From the NCBI GenBank assembly GCA_964019165.1, contig OZ025270.1, positions 17,824,659-17,888,658 of the forward strand: a stretch of 64,000 nt of DNA, read 5' to 3'. The translations under genes and the position numbers were made by a program. This document shows, one piece after another, positions 12,995 to 26,252 of this stretch (position 1 is the first letter of the stretch; every line of letters begins with the position of its first letter). The notes beneath the pieces are model-generated. The model had not been told where the DNA came from, did not search any database, and worked only from the letters and a program-made list of their open reading frames with translations. Source of the DNA: Mastigias papua. Lineage: Eukaryota; Cnidaria; Scyphozoa; Rhizostomeae; Mastigiidae.

Positions 12995-15900
12995 ATGGAT
13001 GGTGATAAACAAACTTGGGTAACAAATAGCAGTTGGAAGAAAGCGATAACCACTACCAACATTCTTGCATTTTGGGCCTTGGTAATACATGGCGGTATGT
13101 TTTCTCATTCTTTCACATCTACAGTAAATTCCACTAATATCAATAATTTATCATTCTTATTTTGAATGTAAAAATTCATATGAATTTGAACAGTAGCCAA
13201 CCCCATTTAAAAACAAGCTTTAGCTTACTGTCAACCAGTAAAAAATAGGCAGATTTTGCGGATGTTTAACGTTTGAGCGGAGTTATTGTAAAAACGAGTT
13301 TAAAAGTTACGTAGTTGCCAGCAACATGTAAAATAATACAAACATGAAGACAAGACTATAACGTTTAGAGACTGAAAGAAGCTGTGCCATCAACAATACA
13401 ACTAAATAACACAACTAGACAAATAGACTCAAACTCAATGATAACACTCAACGTCATATATATATAAAAATTGCTGAAAAAGTACCCCATTCCACTTAGG
13501 CCAATTGGACAGAGCCGCAGTTTGAAAGATATATCCACATACAATAGAACAACATACTATATTATTTCCAATCAAGTGACCTCAGTATATTGATTATTAC
13601 AACTTATGATTTGTATATGAGTTCGATCAATTTGAATGTAGTAAAATGTTCATATCTATCACGGTTATGATGGAATGTAGCATTTGTGGCGGCGATTGAG
13701 AATACATGCCTTCTTTCTCAAATAAAAATCCTATATTATTATGGAAGCTACTCCATTTGTCAGATTGCTTCACAAGTATATTCTTTGAGTTTGCTAGTAA
13801 AACCAGTCAATAATTCACTACCAGACTGGATTTATGGTACTAATACGACTTCAGAAACTGCAGTTTACCGACAGTAACAAAATATAGCAATTAATTTTTA
13901 TACAGGTTCATTCGCGAATGGCCAAGAACTACTAAGGCCCATTGAAGCAAATTCATCACCAAGTCACATCACTGTCATAAAGGGATCATCAGTTTGGTTG
14001 CATTGGAATTATACTTACTTTGGTGATGGACATCATTCTACAGGAGGCATTACAAGTATTTACCGTCAACAAGTGCTTGGATTCAGAAGTTCACTGAACT
14101 CAACTCTTCAAGTACTTGCAAGAAGGATTGGTCAAAATGGTGTCTTAACATTGGAACCATCAATACCTGCCTCATTTAGTGGAAGAGTTGAAGTGATATC
14201 ATCAAACAGTACATTGGTGATTCATCGTCTTCAATACAACGATTCATTGTATCCATTCTCATCTAACGTTAAAGTTAACATAGATCTTGGTGGAGGTTTT
14301 AGCGGAACTAATACTGCATTGAGACCGGTTGTCCGTATCACTATAAATGGTATGAAGGCTTCATATTTTGTGAGCGAGAATTAAACGTTTCCTTCTATTT
14401 TCTTTTCATATCATACTAAAACAGTGCCGTGTTTCATTCAGAGAGCTTTTTCCTGTCGATGCAGAAGCCACAACTATATATTATCATTTTGATTACAGAA
14501 GCATATCACTCTCTAAACTCCAAGCTTCTCGCGTCACAAGCCTTTCAAAATCGGTCAAAATACTAGATTCCATGATGTCTATTCTTTTTTAAACTTCTTT
14601 CATTGAACAAAATAATTTTAGGAAACACTTATATACCTCTCTAATGGCTTTTACAGGTATCCCAGAGTTCATAGTACAACCTCCAAGCACAATTAACATA
14701 AATGAAGGGTCAAATCTAGCGATAAGAGTTCAAACGAGTGGAAACCCTAAACCATCAGTTCATTTCAAATGGACTCATCTTCCTACGTCATCAGCAACAA
14801 TTGTTCCAAGTGTCAAGTTGTATCCATTTGTATACTCTTCAACATATTCATTAAACAATATTGATGGAAGTTATTGTGGTAGAATATTGCATACAACAAT
14901 AAAAAATAGCATTGGATCATCACGACTGAGAGGAACAAATGTTAATGTTTTATGTAGGTATATTCATGGTCGTCTAGAACTTTTGCGTAGCAGTATAAAA
15001 AGGCTCTTGGTTATTATTCACTGTCAATATACCAAGTTTCATTGTTCATGAGAAGGCCGATTAGAGGAAACTTTAAGCTGCAACCAGACGGCCCGAGAAT
15101 AACAGGCATGTTATAACTGGAGGCTCGTCTATAATCCATAAAGGAGCAAGCGGGTAGAAAGTGCTTCAAACACTATGAAAGCACTCTGATACAATCGTCT
15201 CAAAGTAACGAAACTTGGGAATCACTGAAAGTTACAGAATATGCATTTAGTTGGTAAAATTTAGATAGAGAAAAGCAAACAATATTTTGATTAAAGACCT
15301 TACTTAACCTTGACCACTGCAACTTTATTAGTATCATATTATACAACACTTCAAGGATACCAAAGAGGTAGCATTGTTTGAATAATTGTCAGTTATCGGA
15401 TTAGCTGACTGCAAACTTCTTTCTTTCAACTTTTTGCACATAAAATAAACAATAATAATGGAAAAAAGCAAAGAAAGGTGCAGAAAGCATAAAAGTATAA
15501 TGAAATCAAAGATCATAATGAAATTTCTTGTCTTTTGCGGATGATGATGCACGCCGATATGTTCTTCAACTCTCATTCAATATGGCATCATCATCAACCG
15601 AATTAAATTGTTAATCATTGTGTAGATTTTAAGTTTATTTATATATGATACCTGACAATGTAGAGTACGAATTTGTTAGGGATCCATGCAGAAAAGCACT
15701 TGTCTTGAAATGTCACACATGGTACCAAGTAGACAATGTTATTTAAGAGAAGGAGATTAGGGACATGTTCCACAATAGAGAGCAATGACATGAACCTAAG
15801 CTGAGTGTCAACTCCTGAAATGTCATTCGTCAAACCCATACAAGGAGTCAATAGGCATGGTGACAATTCTTATCGAATAACCTTTGACGCATGCGCTCCT

Positions 15901-16593
15901 AGACTTACGAGTACCATCAAACGTGTACCCCTCGCGAAGAGGGAAGGGAGAGGAGGTCACGCAAAAGTGTATGCTTACTTACAAAGGGACAAAAGACGTG
16001 CGAAACAAAAATAATCAAGTAATCGCTTTTTTTAAATTTATGCAGTAAATCGCTCAAAAAGTCTTTTCCTCTATAGATTTATCGAATGGATTTTTCAAAA
16101 TTTTCCGCTAGATATATGGATGTCAGATGGAAAAAGTACGTAAGAAAGAGGAGGATCCGTAATAAGCGTATATGTGCGCATGTGGGGAAGGGGATCAACA
16201 GCCTGTGGGGAAGGGGGTCAACAGCCTGCCATATACTGGTACGTATCTACTAAATAAATGAATACATGTGGTTCTTTGTTGCAGTAAAACTCAACAAACC
16301 TTATCATCTGAGGGCAGGAAAAATTGTTCAAGACAAATGTGTTGAAGTCAAATGGAATAAACTGGAATCAGGAGCATGTTTTGTCAAATATGATGTCAAA
16401 CTTTATGATGCATCTAGAAAACAAATATACAATAAAAAGGGAAATAACATTGGAGAAATGAAGATATGCAATTTAACAAAATTTGATGATATCAGCGATG
16501 TTCAATTGACAGTCAATTTTAAAACTTTGTCGAAAAGCATCGCTGCTAAAGTGTCAAATTCACCAATTCCTTCAGCAGCAACTGTCACAAGTG
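12995..16593 (+). CDS. G3: Ig (V-like)-Ig (I-like)-FN3 protein; tail exon not identified
   Basis: Exons are 12995-13094, 13906-14349, 14657-14953 and 16285-16593, together 383 codons plus one base in a single frame. The leader ATG is the first in frame; the peptide has a polar n-region with two tryptophans and a hydrophobic core ILAFWALVIHG. D1 has no cysteine, WLHWNYTYFGDG in strand B/C and SSNSTLVIHRLQYNDS in strands E/F. In D2 the first third (to about NEGSNLAIRVQTS) is unlike its neighbours, then GNPKPSVHFKW onward matches them closely, as a conversion tract would. D3 begins [13 protein letters not shown]. Exon 4 read through its donor GGTAAGTAAG meets TAA two codons later, giving a soluble end. 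Weak tail candidates are 18080-18147 and 18736-18779, neither convincing. Confidence 0.8.
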
Positions 16594-17201
16594 GTAAGTA
16601 AGTTTATACATTACAATGATTGATGTCCTAGGGTGAAGCGTATGCTATCATCTTCAATTGGCCAGGTTATATTAATTTTGAAACGCAGTTAAAATAAAGT
16701 GAAAGTTACTATTCCTGAAAGGAAGTTATATGAAATTACAAATTGCGTTTAAAAATATACTAACAGCAAATTTTGTGTCTCTAAATGGAAAAGAGCCAGA
16801 TAATAAGCTTAATAGGTGTAACCAGAGGGTTAGTTGATGAAGTAAGTACTGCAAAGGCAACATTTTCTTAAAACTGAAATCAAACATAGCGTAGCCAAGA
16901 TAACCAAATTTATGAAAGAAGAAAGCTATGCAAAGATTTCAATATGCAACAATTTCGTGAATAATGTAGGCATGATGACGGAAGCTCCCAATTTCATAAG
17001 ATTTAACCAAACCAAAAGTAAAAGTTTATATTTGCAATACGAGGAGTACTCCCAAAATTTTGATCAAACAAATGCCCTCTTCTTGCACAAAGAGTGATGG
17101 ATCAAAGTCTATAATATTGAGAAGCAGCAGTACCATAGAGAAAACACAAACGATGCCTTTTTTATTCTTATCTGAAGAAAGATATATAAAAACATTACTT
17201 T

Positions 17202-17980
17202 TTAGCAAGACGTTGTAAAAACAAAGCAATATTTTTTAGCTCCTGCTTCAAATCTTCGTCTCCTTCTGGGCTTCTCATTTGTTGGCATTACAATTCTACT
17301 TGGTTCATCTTCAGTAACGCATTCGTGAATTGACGAAATACTTGGTAAGTAAACATATTGCTCAAATTGATTGTTCATAACAACAGAATATGCTGTCAAG
17401 TTACAATTTTCATGTAACATTATTGGTTCGCATCGAATTTTTACCGTTAAATTTTCAATGAAATTTAACTATCAGAATATAAGCCAAGAATCGAATAGAA
17501 ACATAAAAACGTTTGGGCATAGCATTTGCAAATTTTGAGAAAGCATTGATTCATACTGATTAAACATTATTCTAGATAAAACACTGCTCCAGGCTCTATG
17601 CCCTTAGCACGTACAGCAAATGATAGAATAAGTCAATTGTTTTGAAACACTTGATTTATACCAAAAGACTATTCACTTGATTTGTCACTCTTACAATACT
17701 GTGATCTTTATTACATTAGTATGTATGAAATGAAGATGATACAAGCACAGCCTGGTTTAGATAACCACCTGCAACAATGAAGAGATGCAAAGAGCTATGA
17801 ACTGAAAATAACAACTGTTATGCTGAAGTGCAAGAAATAACCAAATCTATAAAGCTGATAACCATTCCAATTGAGAGGTGTACCATATGGCCTACTTCCA
17901 TCTAAAGGGAGATCTTCAATCACTATCCAATCACTATTTACAGAATATGATGCCGTTAATGACTTTGGGTTTGATATCAA
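17202..17980 (-). other. Two minus-strand frames of unknown origin (17795-17980 and 17202-17420)
   Basis: The upstream frame contains SDWIVIEDLPLDGSRPYG and NWNGYQLYRFG. The downstream one contains ECVTEDEPSRIVMPTNEK followed by RRRRRFEAGAKK. Both look more like real protein than random AT-rich translation, but I recognise no family and see no clear splice link. A gene or transposon fragment inserted antisense is one possibility; chance is another. Confidence 0.2.
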
Positions 17981-19441
17981 TATTTGAATGAATAAGTTTC
18001 CTCAATATTTACGTTGGATCTTAAAAAAGCCATAAAAAGTTTAACCCTAGTAGTTTTATTAAAATCTATATAACATCAGATGTTTCCCTTGCTAAAGGTT
18101 ATTCTTTGTTATTTGCAGACACATACCGATACGGTACCATTTTATGAATGAATGCTTTATATCAATCTATCCATAAATCAATAGGCATCATCTTAACAAA
18201 CTATTGTCAATACACAATCAATTTTAATAGATGTAGGGACATGTAAAAGCCATTATTCTTCAATAATTCATTATATTGAAATCTGGGATCTAGTTTTGCA
18301 AGTTAGGCAGCAGCTTTATCACGCATGCTTAGTCAATTGTACGTGTTTCACCCTCCTTGGTTTTGGCTAGATTTGTATGGTGGAAGTAAGAGATTTTTGT
18401 TGACCATCTACACAGCCATGACTTCGAGGTGTCAACACCATGCATAAGACTGCCACTTCAAAGATAGCTAGCTGATTTCTACGAACAAACTCATTTCTCC
18501 TCCCCCACATTTCCGCTACCAACAACATTTTACTAAAAAGGTTGGGAGCCAAAATGCCGCGGTTTCATAAGGAACTTTGACCGATCTTCAGAACTGTTGC
18601 CATGCTAACCAAAACAGTTCGAAGCGTGACTAGCTACGCATCGCTGTCATGGCAGACATGTTATGCCATTAGCTAAGACAGTTAAGTAAAGTTAATAAAT
18701 ATACGAAATATTCACAAACGTAGCTCTTCAACAAGCGCAATTTTTCTCTTTGATTGTATTTATGGATGCGAATTACTAGATGCAATAGAAGAATAGTTAT
18801 CAAAAGGATTATATGGAAATGGGTGGACAATTCTTTCCCATTTTGCCCGTAAAAGGATGTAACCTCCTGTCCCTTTTCTCCTTTCCTTATCCTCTTGTAA
18901 AACTGGGACTCAATACGAGATAACTCATAATGGGTAGAGGACCATCAAAACTGTTGTATCTATGGATGGTGGCTGATACAATTGATGAAAACAAAAATGT
19001 GATCATATGATATCACCTAAAACACATCATTGGACAAAAATTATTTCAATATTTTACCAATTGCACTCTTGCATCAAACAACGGCCACGTTCACATAACT
19101 CCGCTCTCAGATAAAAACGGACATCCATCACTAGGCGTGTACAGTTGTCCTTAAAAGTGCGTCTGACTGAAGGCTCTTCCATATTGGGGCCATTTTTACC
19201 ATTTTGGAATTCCTTCATTTTTGGTGCTCACATTACAAAGATGCATTTTTATGTAGCTCCACTTCCACTGTTTTCATTTAGCTCCGTTGTTGAGGTGGAG
19301 CAATGTGAAGGCAAAGCCAAAAACAGGGCCGAACATAAACTGTTTTGTCCAAAAATGGAGTAGTGCGAACAGGTCTTAAAAAGATCTAGGTCCAATCCTT
19401 ACAATGCCCAAGACAATAATACTGAATGTCGAATGTGTGTG

Positions 19442-19453
19442 TTCGAATATCGA
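19442..19453 (+). promoter_or_regulatory. Shared upstream motif of G4 (TTCGAATATCGA)
   Basis: Lies 143 bp before the G4 ATG, followed by ATGAATGTCTG as in G3. Confidence 0.35.
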
Positions 19454-19584
19454 ATGAATGTCTGCGGACTATCTCACACTAACACTAGAATAACTACAAG
19501 TTACAAATCGACATTACTGTATTTCGCATTTAATTTAGATATTGAATATCATTTGCTTATGGTAATAACTGATCTGAATTGGAA

Positions 19585-22500
19585 ATGGATGGTAGTAAAA
19601 GAAATTGGGCAACTAAAAGCAGTTGGAAGAAAGGGGTAATCAAAGGCAACTTTCTTGCATTCTGGGGCCTAGTGATACATGGCGGTATGTTTTTCAAGGG
19701 TTCATTCATTTATATTTTAATTCCACAGATATCAATTATTTGTCAGTTTTACTTTGAGTGCATAAATTCACATATATATCTACGAAGAATCTAATTTTAT
19801 TTAAAGAACAAATTTTAGGTACCCCAATGCCAAAAAAGTAAAATCGCAAAAGATCAAATCGGACTGATATTGTAGACTTTTTGACAGTTTGAACGACGCT
19901 ATTGTGAAAAAGAGGAGTTTGAAAGTTATGCTGTGAGCAATTATGTGCGTAAAACCAAACAAGTAAAGCAATACCAAACAGGAAGAAAAGAATAGAATGT
20001 TTCGAGATTGAATGCGGCTGTGCCAGCAACAATACAACTAGACAAACAAATTGATGCTCAACAATAACACTGATGAGGATGGATCCTAAAAATGCTGAAT
20101 GGAGGAATACAGGGCAAAGCAAAAGATGTCGCAATGTATTTAGGCCTATCTGATTGAGCTGCTAAAGACACGTGCAGATATGTCCAAACGTGAAATGACG
20201 AAACATATTTTAACAGCAGTGAAGTACGTCCAGGATTGAGTTCAAAAAACATTCCATTGTTCTTATTATTAAGGACTTTGGTAAACTGCATCTTGTAAAC
20301 CGTTTAATCTGTTCCATCCACAAAGAGGAGAACTTTGAGTACTATTGATTAGTTGCATGCAGAGTGTTTAAAACATGAAATTTGAACTCAACTAAAAAAA
20401 TAAAACTCTATGCAAAAAATAAATTATGATGCAATGTCACACATGTAGAAAACCATCATTCTCATCTCAACTGGAAGGCAACTAATTTATATATCTCGTT
20501 AACATTATAGTTTTTCTACTTAAAAATTAACCTATTCTGTCTGTTTTTATTACTATAAAGAGTATGCATACATTTACAAAAGACATCCTTTAGGCTTGGT
20601 CGGTAATAGCAAACACCTAGTAACACCATTTATAAATCAAGCTGCTAGTATCAATCATTTTGGAATTAATTCTGACGAGTTTAGAATACTCCCTCTTAAA
20701 TGGCGGCACGAGGGTCAATAGTGGCGCATTTGGTAACACGGAGTGTCGCGCAGTAAGTGTACATTTGAACACAACCAACCAATTTCTCTATAGGAGACGT
20801 TTACGCAATATTTGTAATAGATATAAAGTTTAGGACTGGTTTAGAATTTGCAATTTTACGTCAGTACCAAAACATAATAACACTTCTCAAACAGGTCTAT
20901 ACGTGGGTGGACAAGAAGTAATAAAAATCAATGAGGCCAATTCATCACCAGGTCTTATCACTGTCATAAAGGGGTCATCAGTTTGGTTGCATTGGAGTTA
21001 CATTTATGCAGGCGATAAAGCACATTTTGATAGAAATATTAGAACCATTTACCGTCAACAAGTACTTGGATTCAGAAGTTCATCGAACCCAACTTTTCAA
21101 GTACTTGCAAAGAGGATAGGCCAAAATGGTGCCTTAACATTGCAATCACCATCACCTGCCCCATTTAATGGAAGAGCTGAAGTGATATCATCAAACAGTA
21201 CATTGGTGATTCATCGTCTGCAATACAGTGATTCATCGTATCGATTTTCATCCAATATACTATTGAGTTTGGATGTTGGCTCTGGTTATAACCCCTCCAT
21301 ACAGAATTTGAGGCCAAGATATATCACTGTTACTGTCAATGGTAGGAGAATTTTGTATTGAAATTTCGAATCAGTCTTTCCATTAAATGTTTTGATAGAA
21401 AGTAAAGGGAATTAAATATGGATTTATGGATTACTATTAACATTGAAACATGGAAGCATGCAAGATATACGCAATGTTTGTGAACAAACTTGAGCAGTTA
21501 CTGTTTTCTTTCCCTACTTGAAATGGCTGTCGTGACAATGATAGTCCATAGACGTGAGAGGGTCAATATCCCCCTCGCTGCATAATACCTCTAGTGCATT
21601 TAGCAGTTAGATAAAACCCTTGTTGCAATGTTTCATATTAGCATCCACTTTTCTCTCTATTCCATTAAAAATTTACAATATGCAGTCACTAATTCACTAT
21701 ACACACACTTCAGACTACACTACCGACAAATACAATAACTCTAGGAAGGAGCAAAATATCATGTCTAACCAATGGTCATATCATAGATATAACGAATAAG
21801 ACAAACTAAGTGAAGGCACCTTGCAACAAAAGAATTGCCAGTGGCATTTTGAAATCAAAGCTTTAAAAAGACTGACAAAGTTTTTTCCATACATCCACTT
21901 AAATATCTGTTTGGTATACTCCAATCCTTTTACAAGTAGATTTACGCTAACTTTTCCTTTATGATATTTAAAAGGTATCCCAGACTTCAAAGTACAGCCT
22001 CCAAACACAATTGAAGTAAACGAAGGATCAGATCTAGTACTGAGAATTAACATGGATGGGAATCCTAAACCATCAGTTCACTTCAAATGGGCTCATCTTC
22101 CTACGTCATCAACAACAATTGTTCCAGGTGTTCAATTGCATCCATTTGTATACTCTTCAACATATTCATTTAACAATATTGATGGAAGTTATTGTGGCAG
22201 AATATTGCATACAACAATCAAAAACAGTGTTGGATCATCACCACTGAGAGGAACAAATGTTGATGTTTTATGTAAGTTTGGTTTTCTGCTTTGATATTTC
22301 ATGTTTAGTAAGGTACAAAAACTCTTCATCATTACGTTTACTACCAAACTTAAGGAATGAAATAGTGCAAAATGACAGCGTTCTATACACGAGCACCTTT
22401 CTTCAAGTAAATTATGCTAAGGAGAGACCTTGCAAATTATGCTAAGGAGAGGCCTTGCAAATTATGCTAAGGAGAGGTCTTGCAAATTATGCTAAGGAGA

Positions 22501-24602
22501 GGTCTTGCAAATTATGCTAATGAGAGGCCTTGCAAATTATGCTAAGGAGAGGCCTTGCAAATTATGCTAAGGAGAGGCCTTGCAAATTATGCTAATGAGA
22601 GGCCTTGCAAATTATGCTAAGGAGAGGCCTTGCAAATTATGCTAAGGAGAGGCCTTGCAAATTATGCTAAGGAGAGGTCTTGCAAATTATGCTAAGGAGA
22701 GGCCTTGCAAATTATGCTAAGGAGAGGCCTTGCAAATTATGCTAAGGAGAGGTCTTGCAAATTATGCTAAGGAGAGGTCTTGCAAATTATGCTAAGGAGA
22801 GGCCTTGCAAATTATGCTAAGGAGAGGCCTTGCAAATTATGCTAAGGAGAGGCCTTGCAAATTATGCTAAGGAGAGGCCTTGCAAATTATGCTAAGGAGA
22901 GGCCTTGCAAATTATGCTAAAGAGAGGTCTTGCAAATTATGCTAAGGAGAGGCCTTGCAAATTATGCTAAGGAGAGGCCTTGCAAATTATGCTAAGGAGA
23001 GGTCTTGCAAATTATGCTAAGGAGAGGTCTTGTAAAGCTGCTAACAAAAGAAGAAGGAACAAGAGTGAACAGAGATGGAGATCAGATCAGAAATGTTGGA
23101 TTTAGATTTTGCACATGACAAATTGCAGTACTCTGGGAAAGAACGGGGTGGTGAGACGTCCCCTTGTGAACAATAGATGATCTACAACACTAAGTAAATA
23201 CTGCTATTGAGCTCCTTACTGATCCCATTTATTCTATCTTGTCATATCGACTTCTCGCCCGGAAGTGGTTCTTCCATAACGAGGCAGTTTCAACATGGAT
23301 GCTAATCATGCATACTTGAACGAAATAGATATTTATTTCTCAATAATTCACTTGTAGGAAATTTAAAGCAAGTTACATATTCTTTAGATAAAAAAGACAA
23401 AACACGTATTTAATTGTGCGTGGCAATCAAATCGCACTGTTTCCCAGTATACAATTGTGAATTAAATGTTGTGACCAGATAACTCAGTTGGTGGAACGCG
23501 TCACGTACAAAGTTGGCAGTCACGAGGTCGAGTCCCACTCGGCTCGGCTTTTTCTCACTTTCAAATTTAATTTTTCCTAAAATCCTGTTGTCTTTAATTA
23601 CTGACATTAACTACGAACAAGATTTTTCTCGTCATCCTGATCATCATCAAAGGTTGCATATATATAATGACATTTTTACCTCTACAATATGAGCATCAAA
23701 TTCTTGCGCCATTCCTATTCCATTGATTTTCTCTTGCAGTAAAAGTAGACAAACCTTATCATCTGAGGGCAGGAAAAATAACAGAATCTAAATGTGTTGA
23801 AGTCAAATGGAATAAACTGGAATCAGGAGCATGTTTTGTCAAATATGATGTCAAACTTTATGATGCATCTAAAAAGCAAATATACAATAAAAAGGGAAAT
23901 AACTTTGGAGAAATGAAGATATGCAATTTAACAAAATTTAAGGATATCAGCGATGTTCAATTGACAGTCAAGTTTAAAACATTGTCCAAAAGCATCGCTG
24001 CTAAAGTGTCAAATTCACCAATTCCTTCAGCAGCAACTGTCACAAAAGGTAAGGCAGTGTATACGTAAGCAGCAAAGACTAAATCTTTTGATAGGAAAAT
24101 CTTTATATCTAGACAGAGCAGTAAAGTCAATTACAGGATAAAGTGAAAGCCAATAGTTTGTTAAGGGCAACATTTGGAAATGCATATATGCCACTCTCAT
24201 TATGATTCTGCAGTTTCTGCAAATGCCTTAAAAGTCTCGTAAATATAAACTTAAAGTGCACACAGGACGCTTTGCTAAATAACTCAACGAACATTACCGA
24301 TCATTGTTAAACCAATATTATATTCTGGGCATCTATCCAGGATTATATCTGACAATGTTGGTTTTAACAATACCAACTACATGCTTCTTGAAATGTTAAA
24401 GTTATATTCTCAGGTGATATAATTGGTTGATACTGAATTACATACTATGTCTTTTGATTATATTATTACGTTGTTATAGTGTACTGTTATTATATCTAAT
24501 TCTATTTTATTTTCAGGTTCGTTTGTGTGCATTTGGATCCTTCTCGCTGTCTCAATTGCTAGTGCAACACTTCCCAATCGTCCATGGCTGCTTATGAAAT
24601 AA
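19585..24602 (+). CDS. G4: Ig (V-like)-Ig (I-like)-FN3 protein with hydrophobic tail, five exons
   Basis: Exons are 19585-19684, 20895-21341, 21975-22271, 23740-24048 and 24517-24602, giving 412 codons. The leader MDGSKRNWATKSSWKK... is a close paralogue of the G3 leader. D1 has no cysteine and is the longest in the array (149 codons). Its segment after YAGDK (AHFDRNIRTIYRQQ) and its last strands (DVGSGYNPSIQNLRPR) differ most from the other genes. D2 and D3 are nearly the same as in G5. The tail exon encodes CIWILLAVSIASA followed by TLPNRPWLLMK, so either a GPI signal with a polar end or a membrane anchor with a tail of about 11 residues. Intron 3 contains the 25-bp minisatellite and a tRNA-derived SINE. 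Confidence 0.87.
22409..23033. repeat. 25-bp minisatellite, about 25 copies, in G4 intron 3
   Basis: The unit is AAATTATGCTAAGGAGAGGC plus CTTGC, repeated head to tail with single-base variants (GGCC/GGTC, AAGGAG/AATGAG). The same unit occurs once at the corresponding place in the G1 (about 282-308) and G2 (about 8282-8308) introns, so the array arose by local expansion. There are no spacers between units. Confidence 0.95.
23467..23605 (+). mobile_element. tRNA-derived SINE in G4 intron 3
   Basis: An A-box-like TAACTCAGTTGGTGGAACGC and a B-box-like GAGGTCGAGTCCC are followed by a tail (TTTTTCTCACTTTCA...TTTTTCCTAAAATCCTGTTG). A related tail lies at 47598-47645, so both belong to one SINE family. 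Confidence 0.65.
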
Positions 24603-25230
24603 GCAACTTATAGAAGTCTAGGGGGAGGTCATATGGACAGTCATGATCATTATAACAATAATAATAATAATAATAATCATCATCCATCATCATCTTCTTC
24701 TTTCTCGTTACACCCCTCATGAGACCTGAAACTGACCCTGAGTGCAGTGAACAGTCTACGGCCTTTGCCGATGGGGTTACCGTGAATAAAGAATGAACAA
24801 TGAAAATGAACTGAAAATGATAATGGACCGCCTATCAATTGTTTAAAAGAGGTGACTGAGTCAGCTACGCTCAATCCACTCAGCTACCCCAACAGTTACT
24901 TCGCAGAACTGCAGTCTGGTCCGCTAAGCCTGCTGTTCACCGCCGGGGCCTGGTTGGACAGTTTGCCACAAGTAATCAACAACTGCCCCAACTCTGAATC
25001 TTTGCAAATGACTCGCTATCAACTTAAGGGCAGTATCTCTGTGTGCCCGTCCACCGCCACGAGGAGGCTCCCAACCATGGGTGGGCATCCATCATCATTA
25101 CCATCATCACCATCATCATCATTATCGCCGCTTTTTTTCTGCCTTTATACTCTATATGTTAATTTTGTGTGTATTTATCTTAAGGCCAGTGGCGGGTCTA
25201 GCATGGGCCTCTTTTGGTAAGCTAAGAGAG
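24603..25230. other. G4 downstream region with (TAA)n and (CAT)n tracts and a GC-richer segment
   Basis: A TAA run (24655-24678), CATCAT stretches (24678-24703 and 25082-25130) and a clearly more GC-rich piece at about 24840-25080. A plus-strand frame covers that piece (24852-25220), but it shows no domain and ends in a repeat-derived Ser/Pro run. The base composition suggests inserted sequence of unknown origin. Confidence 0.4.
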
Positions 25231-25960
25231 ACTTTGAAGGAACTGGACAGGGAAGAGAAAGAGACCATATTGATCGGTGATACTAATTGCGACTTCAAAA
25301 ATAATCAAAATGGAAACGTCAAAAAGCTCAAACAAACTTATGCCGAATTTCAATTCTCTCAAATGATTAATAAGTATACTAGAGTTGCTGTGACAAGCAA
25401 TGAATGAAATGAGCAATGAACCACAAAAACTCTTAAAGACTATTTTTCTACAACGAGCCCTAAGCGCATTTTAAGAGCTGATATTCTGCGAATTGGGATG
25501 GTTGACCATTATATGGTGATGGGATAAGAAAAGTTAATGCATGGAGACTCAAAGGGAAAAACAAACCGAAAGTCCTTGAGACTCGTAGCCTTACCAAATA
25601 TGATAAAACATCACTCATCAATGACCTACGCCAGATAGATTGGTCAACCATCCTTTCTCCCCTCGCAGAAAATCCTAATTTAATGGCATCCACTTTTCAG
25701 GAGATTTTTGAGTCAATCCTAGATAAACATGCTGGACTGAAAGAAAGAAGGGTCCATAGTGAAACTGCACCCTGGCTTAATCAACCCATAAAAAACTTGA
25801 TGAAGGAAAGGGATTTGGCAAAGGAAGACCGTCAATGGTGAGGAATGCAAATGGTGTCCAGCTCGATTCTCTGCTATGACGTCAACAGAATGCTAGAAAT
25901 TACTTAAGATTCTAAAGAGATATGGAGTCAGCCCAAATAAGGTCGTGGAAAGTACTTAGG
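25218..25960 (+). mobile_element. LINE endonuclease-domain relic
   Basis: The frame 25218-25404 reads GKLRETLKELDREEKETILI then GDTNCDF, the core of the AP-endonuclease domain of non-LTR retrotransposons (the GD-N-D motif). It stops at 25405. Further retroelement-like pieces follow in other frames (for example TRSLTKYDKTSLINDLRQID at about 25585-25640). Decayed and frameshifted. Confidence 0.6.
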
Positions 25961-26199
25961 CTCCTTAGAATTACAGTATTCCATTAGTAATAATAGTTGT
26001 ATTCAACTCATAGACTACCATATCACTGTGACTGAAGCAAATTTCATTTCACGTTAGAGGTGACCTAATATTAGGTGCAATCAAACAATAAATGCTATAA
26101 TTGATCCGTTTGTAAGCTGTTTATTAATAGATTTCCTTTTTCCCTACGCTTTAATCGCTGTTTTCTTATGTGACCTCCTTTCATTCTCAGGATATGAAG

Positions 26200-26252
26200 G
26201 ATATAATATATATATATATATATATACATATAATGATAATATAATATATTAT
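26200..26252. repeat. Short TA-rich microsatellite
   Basis: Imperfect TATATA run followed by ATAATATAATATATTATATAAT. Confidence 0.8.

Larger units (their letters stand above)
16594..19584. other. Stretch between G3 exon 4 and G4; no clear gene
   Basis: This should hold the G3 tail exon, but no acceptor followed by a clear hydrophobic tail is seen. Minus-strand frames at 17202-17420 and 17795-17980 have protein-like composition (see separate entry). The segment 19440-19584 aligns with the region upstream of G3. Confidence 0.45.

Noticed and set aside
18080..18147. Candidate G3 tail exon (DVSLAKGYSLLFADTYRYGTIL)
   Set aside because: In frame and with an AG acceptor, but the acceptor lacks a pyrimidine tract and the peptide is not hydrophobic enough; kept only as a weak candidate.
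18736..18779. Alternative G3 tail exon (AQFFSLIVFMDANY)
   Set aside because: The hydrophobic run is only about nine residues, with no homology to the other tails.
22409..23033. CRISPR-like regular 25-bp array
   Set aside because: Units are directly adjacent with no unique spacers, and the DNA is animal nuclear. It is a minisatellite.
24852..25220. GC-richer 122-codon frame after G4
   Set aside because: No domain, ends in repeat-derived codons, not conserved after any other gene. Probably part of inserted repeat DNA.
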